Assembly: GCA_903931945.1 (NCBI GenBank)
Contig: CAIZEI010000171.1
Location: forward strand, 1-64,000
Source: an uncultured Hyphomicrobiales bacterium
GTDB taxonomy: Bacteria; Pseudomonadota; Alphaproteobacteria; Rhizobiales; Beijerinckiaceae
Direction of reading: 5' to 3'
DNA length: 64,000 nt
Shown: piece after piece, positions 1 to 7,577 of the stretch
Layout of the letters: each line of letters opens with the position of its first letter
Position numbering within the stretch: position 1 is the first letter of the stretch
Position numbers and translations under genes: made by a program
The notes under the pieces: model-generated
The model's database searches: none
Told to the model about the DNA's origin: nothing
What the model saw: only the letters and a program-made list of their open reading frames with translations

Positions 1-112
1 CCGTTATGGAGTCCGTCGCGTCAAAGCCATCGTCCTGCACGATGACGACGGGGCGCGGCTTGCCCGCGTAGTCCTTGCCGCCAGAGACGGTCCAAATGTC
101 GCCGCGCTTCAT
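1..112 (-). CDS. MazF/PemK-type toxin, N-terminal part (cut by window edge)
   Basis: Only the first 37 codons are inside the window. The reading frame starts with ATG at 112 and runs leftward off the edge. The visible protein begins MKRGDIWTV and then shows GKPRPVVIV, which matches the first two beta strands of the MazF/PemK endoribonuclease fold (basic start, then K-x-RP-VV). The start ATG overlaps the stop of the upstream antitoxin gene in an ATGA arrangement, the usual layout for translationally coupled toxin-antitoxin pairs. By family the product would be a sequence-specific mRNA interferase. The catalytic region is outside the window, so activity cannot be judged. Confidence 0.8.
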   Translation of the reverse strand, partial: MKRGDIWTVSGGKDYAGKPRPVVIVQDDGFDATDSIT

Positions 113-333
113 TCGTCGCCCCAGTCAGACACCGCGTCGATGAACGCCTGATCGTCATGCGCGTGAGGGCTCGTCGCGATCGCCAGTGACTGGCGATGCG
201 CTTCGGAGCGGAAGGCCGGGGATCGCACGTCGGGCACCCAAATCTGGATCGCGCGAAGACCCTGTTCGCGCAGGCGCTCGCGATGTTCCCGGACCTTCAC
301 GCGGGATGACTTGGGGCGTGTTTCCGACGCCAT
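109..333 (-). CDS. MazE-like (DUF3018-type) antitoxin
   Basis: This 74-residue protein has a basic N-terminal half (SSRVKVREHRERLR) followed by IQIWVPDVRSPAF and an acidic tail ending SDWGDE. That layout is typical of the DUF3018 'antitoxin MazE family', in which the N-terminal part binds DNA and the C-terminal part covers the toxin. It overlaps the MazF-type toxin gene by 4 bp (ATGA), so the two are almost certainly one operon. A perfect 18-bp palindrome lies 16 bp upstream of the ATG and is the obvious autoregulatory site. The family name is recalled from sequence pattern, not from a search. Confidence 0.85.
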   Translation of the reverse strand: MASETRPKSSRVKVREHRERLREQGLRAIQIWVPDVRSPAFRSEAHRQSLAIATSPHAHDDQAFIDAVSDWGDE

Positions 334-348
334 GGCGAACTCTCCAAT

Positions 349-366
349 TAGGTTACATGTAACCTA
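349..366. promoter_or_regulatory. Palindromic operator of the MazEF-like pair
   Basis: TAGGTTACATGTAACCTA is an uninterrupted 18-bp palindrome located 16-33 bp upstream of the antitoxin start at 333. The position overlaps where the leftward promoter should lie. Toxin-antitoxin operons are usually repressed by the antitoxin on such palindromes. The binding protein is inferred from position only. Confidence 0.7.
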
Positions 367-604
367 TCATCAGCGCGGCCCAATGCCCAGCACTTTTCAT
401 TGGACAGGGTCATTTCCCCTTTCCGGCAAGAGCCGACTTCCCGAGGCACAGTGCCGGAAAGAGGATTGAAATCGTTCAACAATCTTCCCTGGGCGGCTCG
501 CGCCCTGACCGGACGGCACGGAGAAAGACAAGCCTTGTCAAGGGCTTGGATGGCGACCGAAGAGCCGCTTTTATCTAGCCGTCGCTTCCCGGTTCGCCGC
601 ATGA
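367..604. other. Intergenic region without a recognised gene
   Basis: Open frames exist on both strands here, but none has a convincing ribosome-binding site or family resemblance. The segment separates the leftward toxin-antitoxin operon from the rightward HNH gene, so it should hold the 5' ends of both transcripts. No repeat or RNA gene was recognised apart from the regulatory sites listed separately. Confidence 0.5.
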
Positions 605-634
605 TATATTGTTCATGCTAATTTTGGCATGAAC
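605..634 (+). promoter_or_regulatory. -10-like box and inverted repeat before the HNH gene
   Basis: TATATT at 605-610 resembles a -10 hexamer. It is followed immediately by a perfect inverted repeat, GTTCATGC (611-618), an 8-nt spacer, then GCATGAAC (627-634). The repeat ends 25 bp before the ATG at 660. The position suits an operator overlapping the transcription start. No convincing -35 box is visible, and the binding protein is unknown. Confidence 0.45.
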
Positions 635-659
635 TTCTTCACAAAACCACCGCAAGAAC

Positions 660-1598
660 ATGACGGAATCGCCAACACGCCAGCCCTTTGTTTTTGAGTT
701 GGATCGTCTCGCGGAATACTCTGATGAGGCAATGCTCGGCGAACTCCGTCGAGTCGCCGACGTCGCGCCGGATGGTCCCCTGACGACCCGCTTATTTCAA
801 CGCTATTCGAGGGTGTCCTTCGGGACAGTGACGCAGCGGTTTGGTTCATGGGAAAAGGCGATGAAGGCGGCTGGGCTAAGCGATCGGTGGCTTGGCTCTC
901 GTGCCGCTAAGCTGGCCGCAACAAAGAGTCTAACCGATGAGTCGATCCTTGAAGCTCTCGTCGGTCTATCCAGCCGCCTCGAAAGGACCGAGCTGACATG
1001 GCGCGATGTGTCGGCGCACCTCCCTTTCGGAGGGGATACGCTGAAAAAGCGATGGGGATCCATAAGAGCGGCATTTGAGGCTGCCGGACTTACATCAACC
1101 CGTCGCGGGCACCGCTATTCAGATGATGAGTGTTTCGACAACCTGTTGACGGTTTGGACGCACCATGGTCGCGCCCCGAGATTCCGTGAGATGGGTCAAC
1201 CGCCATCAAGGGTCGGAGCCACGCCGTACATGGAGCGATTCGGCACATGGAAGAAGGCATTGGCGGCTTTTGTTGAGCGCGTGAATTCCGACCTGAATAC
1301 GTCTTCCTCTGATACTACTGCGGTTGACGTAGCCCCTGTTGTTGAATCGAGTTCGGCAGTCATTCGCGAATCTGGCAGAGATACGCGCGTTATTTCCTTG
1401 GGCGTGCGGTTCCAAGTTCTCAATCGGGACAGGTTCAAGTGTGTGTTGTGCGGCGACAGCCCTTCATCGAACCCTGTCTGCGTGCTTCACGTTGATCACA
1501 TCGTCCCCTGGTCGAAAGGCGGACGGACGAATACCGAAAATCTTAGGTCGCTTTGCAATTCATGCAATATCGGACGGGGTAATCGGTACGATGACTAA
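660..1598 (+). CDS. HNH endonuclease with three homing-endonuclease-associated repeats
   Basis: The 312-residue protein has three related N-terminal units of about 55 residues, each ending in a W-K/R-x-A-hydrophobic pattern (FGSWEKAMKAAGL, WGSIRAAFEAAGL, FGTWKKALAAF). These resemble the HNH-repeat found in homing-type endonucleases and are probably DNA-binding. The C-terminal 60 residues form an HNH nuclease with zinc cysteines (CVLC and CNSC) and the catalytic core HVDHIVPW. It is free-standing: no intron or intein host gene is visible next to it, and it sits beside a toxin-antitoxin pair. Its base composition is lower in GC than the operons further right, which suggests acquired DNA. The target is unknown. 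A defence or mobility role is possible but unproven. Confidence 0.85.
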   Translation: MTESPTRQPFVFELDRLAEYSDEAMLGELRRVADVAPDGPLTTRLFQRYSRVSFGTVTQRFGSWEKAMKAAGLSDRWLGSRAAKLAATKSLTDESILEALVGLSSRLERTELTWRDVSAHLPFGGDTLKKRWGSIRAAFEAAGLTSTRRGHRYSDDECFDNLLTVWTHHGRAPRFREMGQPPSRVGATPYMERFGTWKKALAAFVERVNSDLNTSSSDTTAVDVAPVVESSSAVIRESGRDTRVISLGVRFQVLNRDRFKCVLCGDSPSSNPVCVLHVDHIVPWSKGGRTNTENLRSLCNSCNIGRGNRYDD

Positions 1599-1626
1599 AC
1601 CTTGCCGACGGTAGCATCCAAGAACT

Positions 1627-1812
1627 TCATAGTGCTGTGGCGTAGACATAGTGCTCATCATCGTCGGGCATGGCCCGCCAGAAGCCTTTAAAACCCAATT
1701 CTCCGGCGCGATAGACCCCAGCGAAATAAGCCAATATTCGCAACGGTTTTGACGATCGGCCCTGACTGCAACGTTCGGTCAATTCAGCGAATTTTCTCTG
1801 CGCCCCGATCAT
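1627..1812 (-). CDS. Possible small protein coupled to yihY
   Basis: A 61-codon frame starts at an ATG that overlaps the yihY stop codon in a TGATG arrangement, with AAAGG just upstream. It ends at 1627 with residues YVYATAL. Codon choice looks coding-like, but I do not recognise a family, and the ribosome-binding spacing is short. No signal peptide or membrane segment is evident. It could be a translationally coupled small partner of YihY or a chance frame. The next gene to the left is the convergent HNH gene. Confidence 0.3.
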   Translation of the reverse strand: MIGAQRKFAELTERCSQGRSSKPLRILAYFAGVYRAGELGFKGFWRAMPDDDEHYVYATAL

Positions 1813-2720
1813 CACCTTTGCTTCAGCGGGCCGCATACCGGAGGCCTGTCTTTTGCGTCCCGCTCGGTCTCCGCGTTGAGTTCGGCGCCGACCATGATGA
1901 CCGTGGCGGAAACCCAGATCCAGGTCATAAAGCCGACGGCGGCGCCCAGCGCCCCGTAGGTTTTATTGTAGCTGGCGAAGTTTTGCGCATACCAGGAAAA
2001 ACCTGTCGATGCAGCAAGCCATGCAACGGATGCGAAGACAGTGCCCGGGGCGACCCATCGCCAAGCCGGTTTCTCGCGCGCCGGTCCGTAGCGATACAGC
2101 AGGGACAGCGCGAGCACCAAGACTATGATGAGCAACGGCCATCGAGACCATGCGAAAAGGGTCGCCAGCCACGGCGTTTCCAGATGGACATATTCGAGCG
2201 CCAGGGGAACCCCGATCGTGGCGGCGAAGGCAGCAAAGCTGAACCCGACCATCGCAACAGTGAAAAGCAGGGATATCGCGTTGAGAGCGAAAAACCCCCG
2301 GGATTCAGTTCCTTCATAGGCGACGTTCAGCGCATCGAACATCGCCTTCATTCCCGCGTTGGCGCTCCAGATTGAGGAGAGCAGACCAATCGCGAAGGCA
2401 AAGCCGAGCGTGTCGCTCCCCTGGTTGACGATCCGATTGACCTGATCGCCGATGACTTCAATGGCCCCGCCGGGAAAAATGCCGGTCAGCAAACTCAGAT
2501 GCCTTTCGATACGGCTGGCGTCCGCGAAAAGACCGTAGATCGAAACAAAGGCCGTGATCGCTGGAAAGATGGCAAGAATGGCGTAGAACGCGAATCCCGC
2601 CGCTACCGCCAGGATTCGGTGTTTGCCGATCTTGACCCAGACGTTGCGAGCGATGTTCACCCACCCGCCCGCGGGAATGAAGCCGCCTCCTGCAACAGCT
2701 TGTTTCCTGGCGTTAATCAA
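1812..2720 (-). CDS. yihY: YihY/BrkB family inner-membrane protein
   Basis: The protein has about six hydrophobic segments, including the family-typical first helix (AGFAFYAILAIFPA) and a last helix ending GAELNAE, as in YihY/BrkB proteins. The family is annotated as a virulence factor or putative transporter, but its biochemical function is not settled. A longer frame opens at 2810, but that would overlap the upstream gene by nearly 100 bp. The TTG at 2718-2720 overlaps the upstream TAA stop by 8 bp and gives 302 residues, so I prefer it. The choice is uncertain because the ribosome-binding site is weak. It is the last large gene of a leftward envelope/stress operon. Confidence 0.85.
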   Translation of the reverse strand: MINARKQAVAGGGFIPAGGWVNIARNVWVKIGKHRILAVAAGFAFYAILAIFPAITAFVSIYGLFADASRIERHLSLLTGIFPGGAIEVIGDQVNRIVNQGSDTLGFAFAIGLLSSIWSANAGMKAMFDALNVAYEGTESRGFFALNAISLLFTVAMVGFSFAAFAATIGVPLALEYVHLETPWLATLFAWSRWPLLIIVLVLALSLLYRYGPAREKPAWRWVAPGTVFASVAWLAASTGFSWYAQNFASYNKTYGALGAAVGFMTWIWVSATVIMVGAELNAETERDAKDRPPVCGPLKQR

Positions 2721-3393
2721 ACAGGTCTTTCTGACGTTGCGAGGTTGATGGAAATTGATTGGCGACCACCGCCATGAAGACCAGCCCCGCTGCGGCGAGC
2801 CGGGATACACCGAACAGGTTTGCCGCAGTCTTCTTCATGCCCATGGCATATGCGTCGACGAAACGGTCGAGGCTGTGGCGCAATTCATTCGAGGGCTGGC
2901 CGGGCTGGTGTCTTTCAACAGTCGCCGGGGCGATGGCTGCGCCCAGAAAATAGCCAGTCGATATACCCATTATGGAAAGCAACAAGGTTTTGATGTTTCG
3001 CCCGATCTCCGCCTTGCCGTTCGTCTGCGTGTCAGCCGAAGGCTTCTGGCAAGCATTGGAACCATTCTCTGCTGAGCGCGCTTCGTGCGCAAGTGCTTCA
3101 GGCCTTGACGCTGGTTGTGCGGACGCAGCTTCCCGCGACCGCTTTCCCATCTGGAAGAATGTTACGGCTCCGATTAATCCCGTCACCACGAGGGCGCTTC
3201 GGTCAACCATTCGTTCCGAAACCGGGACCCGCAAAGAGGCGGACCTTTCCTGAACCGCATGTAAGACCGAGGCAGCGATTGCTTCTGGGCGCGATCTGGC
3301 GCGCAATGCGGCTGCGGTTGCTCTCAGGCGCGATCGGGCGATCGCGGCTGCGGCTTCAATCTCACCGGCAGTTTCAGGTTGTTGGGGGGACAT
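2713..3393 (-). CDS. DUF3618-like membrane protein
   Basis: About 226 residues. The N-terminal 45 residues form an Ala/Arg-rich amphipathic stretch with an E-I-E-x-R-x-R-L-x-x-T pattern resembling DUF3618 domains. Two or three short hydrophobic segments follow (around LVVTGLIGAVTFF, LLLSIMGISTGYFLGAA and AAGLVFMAVVA). The start was set at the ATG at 3393, which overlaps the 3' end of the holin-like gene by 20 bp. A longer frame to 3516 would lie wholly inside that gene. DUF3618 genes are commonly found beside YqjE-type proteins. Function is unknown. The operon suggests a role in envelope maintenance or stress response. Confidence 0.75.
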   Translation of the reverse strand: MSPQQPETAGEIEAAAAIARSRLRATAAALRARSRPEAIAASVLHAVQERSASLRVPVSERMVDRSALVVTGLIGAVTFFQMGKRSREAASAQPASRPEALAHEARSAENGSNACQKPSADTQTNGKAEIGRNIKTLLLSIMGISTGYFLGAAIAPATVERHQPGQPSNELRHSLDRFVDAYAMGMKKTAANLFGVSRLAAAGLVFMAVVANQFPSTSQRQKDLFD

Positions 3394-3784
3394 TGCTGAA
3401 ACCCGCCTTGAATGTCGCCAAATTCTGGTTGATTTGCGCCCATGTTCGCTTCGGCGTGAACGTCGAGCGTTGAAAGCGCTCGATGACCAGCCATGACAAA
3501 AGCGCCGATATTGCAATACATACGAACGCCAGCGAAAGTGCGGCGACAGCGGGCGCTACGCCGAACGCCACCAGCAACAGGAACAGGCTGTCAACCAGAA
3601 ACGCCAGTCCAAAGAAGAGAAGCGCGACGGCGCCCAGGGCGATCGCGCAGGAAATCAGAAGATTTTTGAAGCTCGCCTTGATTTCAGCCTTGAATAACAG
3701 CGCGTCAAGTCGGGCGAGCGTTTGAATATCCGCAAGGGCCTCAAAGACCAGGTCAAAGAAGTCGCGCGGGCCGTTCTGGGTCAT
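3374..3784 (-). CDS. YqjE-like phage-holin-superfamily membrane protein
   Basis: About 136 residues with a short amphipathic N terminus (FFDLVFEALADIQTLARLD) and two long adjacent membrane segments (near LLISCAIALGAVALLFFG and APAVAALSLAFVCIAIS). This layout fits the 'phage holin family' (DUF1469) that includes E. coli YqjE. It is chromosomal and not evidence of a prophage. The start at 3784 is preceded by GGAAGG at good spacing. A longer frame to 3868 would overlap the upstream gene. Position second in the operon, directly after a YqjD-like gene, mirrors yqjD-yqjE order in enterobacteria. Confidence 0.8.
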   Translation of the reverse strand: MTQNGPRDFFDLVFEALADIQTLARLDALLFKAEIKASFKNLLISCAIALGAVALLFFGLAFLVDSLFLLLVAFGVAPAVAALSLAFVCIAISALLSWLVIERFQRSTFTPKRTWAQINQNLATFKAGFSNVPPTT

Positions 3785-3807
3785 GCCTTCCACCAACCGA
3801 TACGGTT

Positions 3808-4353
3808 TCAGCTGCGATCGGACGCGCTGAACAGCCTTGACAGGATCAGGCCGCCGAGGATTCCACATCCGAGGAATGCAAGTGGCTGCCGATGTGCAAA
3901 AGCCGATACGGAATCCATCAACTGATTGACGCTCCGGTCCTTGATGTCGTTGGAAGCACGCTCAATGCTGCCTGCGACGCTGCGGACGGCGTTGGCGACC
4001 TGCGGCGCCTGGTCCTTGAATCCGTCTGCAGATTCACGCGCCGAGCGGGCGACATCGGCAATCGCGCCAGCGCCAGCTGTCTTTTGTTCTGCGACAGCGT
4101 CGGTGAAGGCCTTCGCAGCATCCGAGGCCATTCCAGTCAACGTTGACTTCGCTGAGCCGGCGACAGTGCCGGCAGCGTCCTTCATGCCATCGAACGTCGA
4201 CTTTGCGGTGTCTGCGGCGGTCGAGGCCGCATCCTTGATGCTTTCCATCGCGGCCTCGGCGTTCGACCTCAGATTTGCAGAGGCGGAAGGATTGCCTTGA
4301 GCTGGTTGGGGCGCTTTGGCGCCGCGATTGTAGTCATTGAAATTTTGCGACAT
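3808..4353 (-). CDS. YqjD/ElaB-like membrane-anchored helical protein
   Basis: About 181 residues. Most of the protein is a low-complexity Ala/Ser/Lys/Asp helix with repeats such as AADTAKST, GMKDAAGTVAG and SAKSTLTGMASDAAK. It ends with a single C-terminal membrane helix (PLAFLGCGILGGLILSRLF). A tail-anchored helical rod is the hallmark of YqjD/ElaB (DUF883) proteins, which in E. coli bind ribosomes at the inner membrane in stationary phase. Sequence identity cannot be tested here, so orthology is inferred from layout plus the neighbouring YqjE-like gene. The ATG at 4353 has GAGGA upstream. Upstream DNA should hold the operon promoter, but I could not identify a general-stress-sigma motif. 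Confidence 0.7.
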   Translation of the reverse strand: MSQNFNDYNRGAKAPQPAQGNPSASANLRSNAEAAMESIKDAASTAADTAKSTFDGMKDAAGTVAGSAKSTLTGMASDAAKAFTDAVAEQKTAGAGAIADVARSARESADGFKDQAPQVANAVRSVAGSIERASNDIKDRSVNQLMDSVSAFAHRQPLAFLGCGILGGLILSRLFSASDRS

Positions 4354-4830
4354 GGCGACGGTCCTCGGTCGGCAATCAGGCGGAGACAGTGTCAAGACCT
4401 TTTTGTCCTGCCTATCGCCGATATCATTCCGCCGTCCGTCAAAGGTAGCCTCGGAAACTACTCAACCCATAGTCGTCTGTCGGTCGTTAACGGCGCTGCT
4501 TGTATTTCTGCGTGGTTTTGCGCCGCTTGGCCATCGCTCTGGCCACACGTGGGCGGCCTTTAGTCAGGCGATGGCTAATCGATGGCAAGAAGGTGCGGCG
4601 TCATTGTTTGTATGTGTGCGTTTGCGCGTGCGCATGACTGTCGACAAACAGGTGCGTAGATTCCGAGGCTGGCGCGCATACAGACACGTCAGTCAAATCA
4701 CGCCCGGCGAACAAGCATTTTCTCCCAATGAATCGAAACGAACCCCTACGTTGGCTTGTAGCGCGCGGTCAGCAGGACTTCGGGCGCGAAAAAAACGTAT
4801 GGAACAATTCCCGAATCCAAAGGCGATCTG
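4354..4830. other. Intergenic region between divergent genes, no recognised gene
   Basis: This stretch of about 480 bp lies between the leftward YqjD-like operon and the rightward DUF1488 gene and is less GC-rich than the flanking operons. It should carry both promoters. I saw no recognisable operator, RNA gene or repeat. Open frames here lack family resemblance and good ribosome-binding sites. Confidence 0.5.
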
Positions 4831-5094
4831 ATGGCCCTGAACTTTCCCAACCCCAGTCGAACCTACAATCCCGGGAAGCAATCCGTGAACTTCTGGGGTT
4901 ATGATTCTGCGTTGGAAATTATCATTGAGGTGCGGGAGGAAGCACTTTACGCCCTGTGTCCGACCGCACAGGCTGGCAAGGAATGCATGCTGAAGGCATT
5001 CGACGACAATCGTTTGAAAATTGAACAGGTTGCTGGGAAACTTTATAAGCAACGGCGGCAATCGTACTTTCGACTTGCCGCCAAGGATTTCTAG
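4831..5094 (+). CDS. DUF1488 family protein
   Basis: An 87-residue protein beginning MALNFPNPSRTYN and containing VNFWGYDSALEI followed by a K-A-F-D-x-N-R motif. This pattern is typical of DUF1488, a small conserved family of proteobacteria. Family length is about 85-90 residues, so the gene looks complete. Function is unknown. It stands alone, rightward, after a long intergenic segment. No signal peptide or membrane helix is visible. Confidence 0.8.
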   Translation: MALNFPNPSRTYNPGKQSVNFWGYDSALEIIIEVREEALYALCPTAQAGKECMLKAFDDNRLKIEQVAGKLYKQRRQSYFRLAAKDF

Positions 5095-5201
5095 ACTCGT
5101 CGCCCCGATCGCGGCCTCCAGCGTCTGCGGCTTAATTTCCGGAGGCATGGATTGCTGAGCCGCGATCTATTTCGCATGCCCTACCAATCGCGAGAAACTC
5201 T

Positions 5202-5402
5202 ATGGCGCCGGATCGGTTTGACATGATTGTGGAACAATTGATTGGACACTATGCGCGGCTTTTGGGCGAAGGCCAAATTCGCTGGCCCGAGGTGCAACAA
5301 TCCATCGATCAAATCGTCGATGATTATGTTGGCGAGGTTGGCGATGACCATGGCGGCATCATTCGACTGAGGGCATATGCCATTGGCGCGGGAAACGAGT
5401 GA
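5202..5402 (+). CDS. Possible small hypothetical protein
   Basis: A 66-codon frame encodes a mostly helical, acidic peptide (MIVEQLIGHYARLLGEGQ and later IDQIVDDYVGEVGDD). I do not recognise a family. The ribosome-binding site (GAGA upstream of the ATG) is weak. It follows the DUF1488 gene by about 100 bp on the same strand. The competing open frame on the other strand looks less protein-like. It may be real, but support is limited to amino-acid composition and position. Confidence 0.35.
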   Translation: MAPDRFDMIVEQLIGHYARLLGEGQIRWPEVQQSIDQIVDDYVGEVGDDHGGIIRLRAYAIGAGNE

Positions 5403-5513
5403 ACGTGAGAAGTTGCCAAAATCCGGGTTGCGTATAGCGTCAGGGCATACGGCGAATAAAGAATGAGCGATATGACGTCGATAGCTTGGGATCAACATAC
5501 GTCAGAGCTTGTC

Positions 5514-6395
5514 ATGCTTACCCTCAAGATACATCACCAGACGGTCTACCGGTACCGAACGCCTGTGACGCTTGGCCCGCACAGGCTCATGCTGCGGCCG
5601 CGTGAAAACCGCGACCTTCAATTGATCTCGTTAGATGTCAGTGTGACGCCTGCAGCAAAACTGTCCTGGGCGCAGGACGTTCACGGCAACGCAGTTGCGA
5701 CCGCCACCTTTGCGAAGGCGGCGGACTGTCTCAATATCGAAAGCACCGTGGAGATTGAACTCAATTCGTCGCCGTGGCCCGTATTCGACATAGAAGCCTC
5801 GGCCATTTCCTATCCATTTCGGTATTCGCGGGACGAGTGGACCGATCTCGGAGCATTTGCGATTTCACAATACGCAGATCCGGAGGGAAGGCTGCGCAGC
5901 TGGGCGCAATCCTTCATCGCCCGCGCATCCACTGACACGCTTTCGCTTCTCAAGGATCTTGGCGCGGGCGTCTCGCAGTGGATTTCTTATCAAAGTCGTG
6001 AAACGGAGGGGACCCAGACACCGATCGAAACCTTAAACAGGGGCTGGGGCTCTTGCCGCGATTTTGCCGTTCTGTTTGTTGAAGCGGCGCGCTCCCTGGG
6101 TTTTGGAGCTCGCCTGGTTTCCGGCTATCTCTACAATCCCGATCTGGACCTTGCCGGATCTTCCGGGGCAGGATCGACCCATGCCTGGGCGGAGGTTTAT
6201 TTGCCGGGAGCCGGCTGGATTACGTTCGACCCGACAAATCGGAGCGTGGGCGGATTCAACCTGATCTCCGTGGCAGTCGCCCGCGACATAAAACAGGCAA
6301 TTCCGGTCGCCGGCTCCTTTTTGGGAATGACCGACGACTTCCTGGGAATGTCCGTGGATGTCCGCGTCACGTCGAAAGCTCAAGCCCAGCCATGA
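5514..6395 (+). CDS. Transglutaminase-like cysteine protease family protein
   Basis: About 293 residues. The N-terminal region starts MLTLKIHHQTVYRYRTPV, the usual opening of the bacterial transglutaminase-like N-terminal domain, which is why the start at 5514 is preferred over the in-frame ATG at 5463. The core domain carries the catalytic triad: Cys in GWGSCRDF (residue 181), His in STHAWAEV (223) and Asp in TFDPTNR (239). The family includes probable peptidases and cross-linking enzymes. The substrate cannot be inferred here. No signal peptide is visible, so a cytoplasmic location is likely. It is monocistronic by context. Confidence 0.88.
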   Translation: MLTLKIHHQTVYRYRTPVTLGPHRLMLRPRENRDLQLISLDVSVTPAAKLSWAQDVHGNAVATATFAKAADCLNIESTVEIELNSSPWPVFDIEASAISYPFRYSRDEWTDLGAFAISQYADPEGRLRSWAQSFIARASTDTLSLLKDLGAGVSQWISYQSRETEGTQTPIETLNRGWGSCRDFAVLFVEAARSLGFGARLVSGYLYNPDLDLAGSSGAGSTHAWAEVYLPGAGWITFDPTNRSVGGFNLISVAVARDIKQAIPVAGSFLGMTDDFLGMSVDVRVTSKAQAQP

Positions 6396-6488
6396 GGTCC
6401 ATTGCCAGGGCCGGATCTGTTTGGCGCAGGCGTTCGAAGCCGAAAATTCAACTGGCTCGCAGTCGAGAATTACGGGCCCCTGCAAACT

Positions 6489-7193
6489 CTATTTCGCCGC
6501 CTTGAAAATGCGGTGATCGTAGAGCGCCCCCAGCAGCGGCGCGATCTTCCGACGGAACTCCAGGGCTTGCGCCGAGCGTTCATGGGCAAGAAAGTCGGCC
6601 TCGCTCGCCCAGCCTTCCGACAGCGTGTAGTGATTGCGGCAGGGCAGCAAGCATTGAATCACGTCGAAATTCAGCGCGCCTTTTTCCGTCCGGCTGTAAT
6701 CGACATAGGGCTTCAGCGCCGCCTCCAGCGCGGCCACATTCGGCGGATTGACATCGATATGCGTGTAACCGAACACCGCCTTCGCAGTCGTCGCAGGCCT
6801 TGCGGCGACGGACCATTCGCGCTGCACGCGAATATCGAGCGGCGCGATGGCGCCTGCCTTCAACGCGTCTGCGAGTTTCGATGTTGCGGCATGCGCCTGT
6901 TGCGCAGCGTAATCGCGCCAGGTTTCATCGACAACGAACCGACTGAGCGGCGAGATCTCGCGATAAAGATCGACGCGGACCGCTCCGGTCTCGGCTGTGG
7001 TCGTGTCGCGATAGGCGCGCAAGGCCGCGATCGCCTGCTTCGCCCAGGCGGGATTGTTGTCGAAATAGGTCAGGACGTGGATCGGGCCGTCCGGCGGCGG
7101 TGGTGGCGGCGCAGCGGGAGCTGGCGTCTGGGCGGGCGCTGGAGTTGTCATGACAAGGGCTGCAAGACAGAGTGTGGCGAGGGTTATACGCAT
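6489..7193 (-). CDS. Exported protein with two antibiotic-biosynthesis-monooxygenase (ABM) domains
   Basis: A 234-residue protein with a clear signal peptide (TLCLAALVMTTPAPAQ) and a Pro-rich linker. Two related dimeric alpha/beta-barrel units follow. The first contains VLTYFDNNP and FVVDETWRDYAAQQAH. The second contains FGYTHIDVNPPN, GALNFDVIQ and YTLSEGWASEADFLAHE. The E-x-W-x-x-x-x-x-x-x-x-H pattern is characteristic of ABM domains. Catalytic role is unknown. Exported ABM proteins are often of unknown substrate. Directly upstream lies the remnant of a haem-binding protein gene, so its present 5' region may derive from that gene. Confidence 0.85.
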   Translation of the reverse strand: MRITLATLCLAALVMTTPAPAQTPAPAAPPPPPPDGPIHVLTYFDNNPAWAKQAIAALRAYRDTTTAETGAVRVDLYREISPLSRFVVDETWRDYAAQQAHAATSKLADALKAGAIAPLDIRVQREWSVAARPATTAKAVFGYTHIDVNPPNVAALEAALKPYVDYSRTEKGALNFDVIQCLLPCRNHYTLSEGWASEADFLAHERSAQALEFRRKIAPLLGALYDHRIFKAAK

Positions 7194-7225
7194 GGCGACT
7201 GCTTTCTCTCGAAGGAACGATTATG

Positions 7226-7466
7226 TCATCTCTGCGGAAATGGCGGCCAAGCCGCGTTGGCCCGCGCCGAAAGACGCACAAGACCATTGCGATCCACAAC
7301 GACGACCGAAATATCGAAAGGGCTATTTTTGCAGGCTTCGATCGTTGCTGGCGCAATCTTGCAAGCGGCCTCTTCGGAGATGTTTTTTCTCCGCAATACA
7401 GGCCCGCGCGTGGACAGCGGATGCGTCCGGCGCCAGCGCCTGCAGGGCGCCCAGGGCATACTTCAT
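7226..7466 (-). pseudogene. Truncated, frameshifted HbpS/GlcG-type haem-binding protein gene
   Basis: The remnant keeps a strong ribosome-binding site (GGGAGGAAACT) before ATG at 7466 and the start of a signal peptide (MKYALGALQAL). The homology then continues in a different frame (NISEEAACKIAPATIEACK, then DISVVVVDRNGLVRLS) and stops at 7226. Intact proteins of the GlcG/HbpS (DUF336) family are about twice as long, so the C-terminal half is missing. The two frames differ by one base. It abuts the ABM gene by 33 bp. Family assignment rests on the characteristic V-V-D-R-N-G-x-x-x pattern after a conserved Ala-rich helix. Confidence 0.75.
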
Positions 7467-7577
7467 AGTTTCCTCCCGGCGGGGCCAACGAGGGCCTTTG
7501 ACGGAAGATAGCAGGTTCCAGCGACAGGCAAAGCTGTTTTGGAAAACGTCCGCGGGCCAGAACGATTTCTGACTTCG

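Noticed and set aside
3374-3784. Holin-like gene taken as sign of a prophage
   Set aside because: No capsid, lysin, integrase or terminase genes nearby. The family includes chromosomal YqjE.
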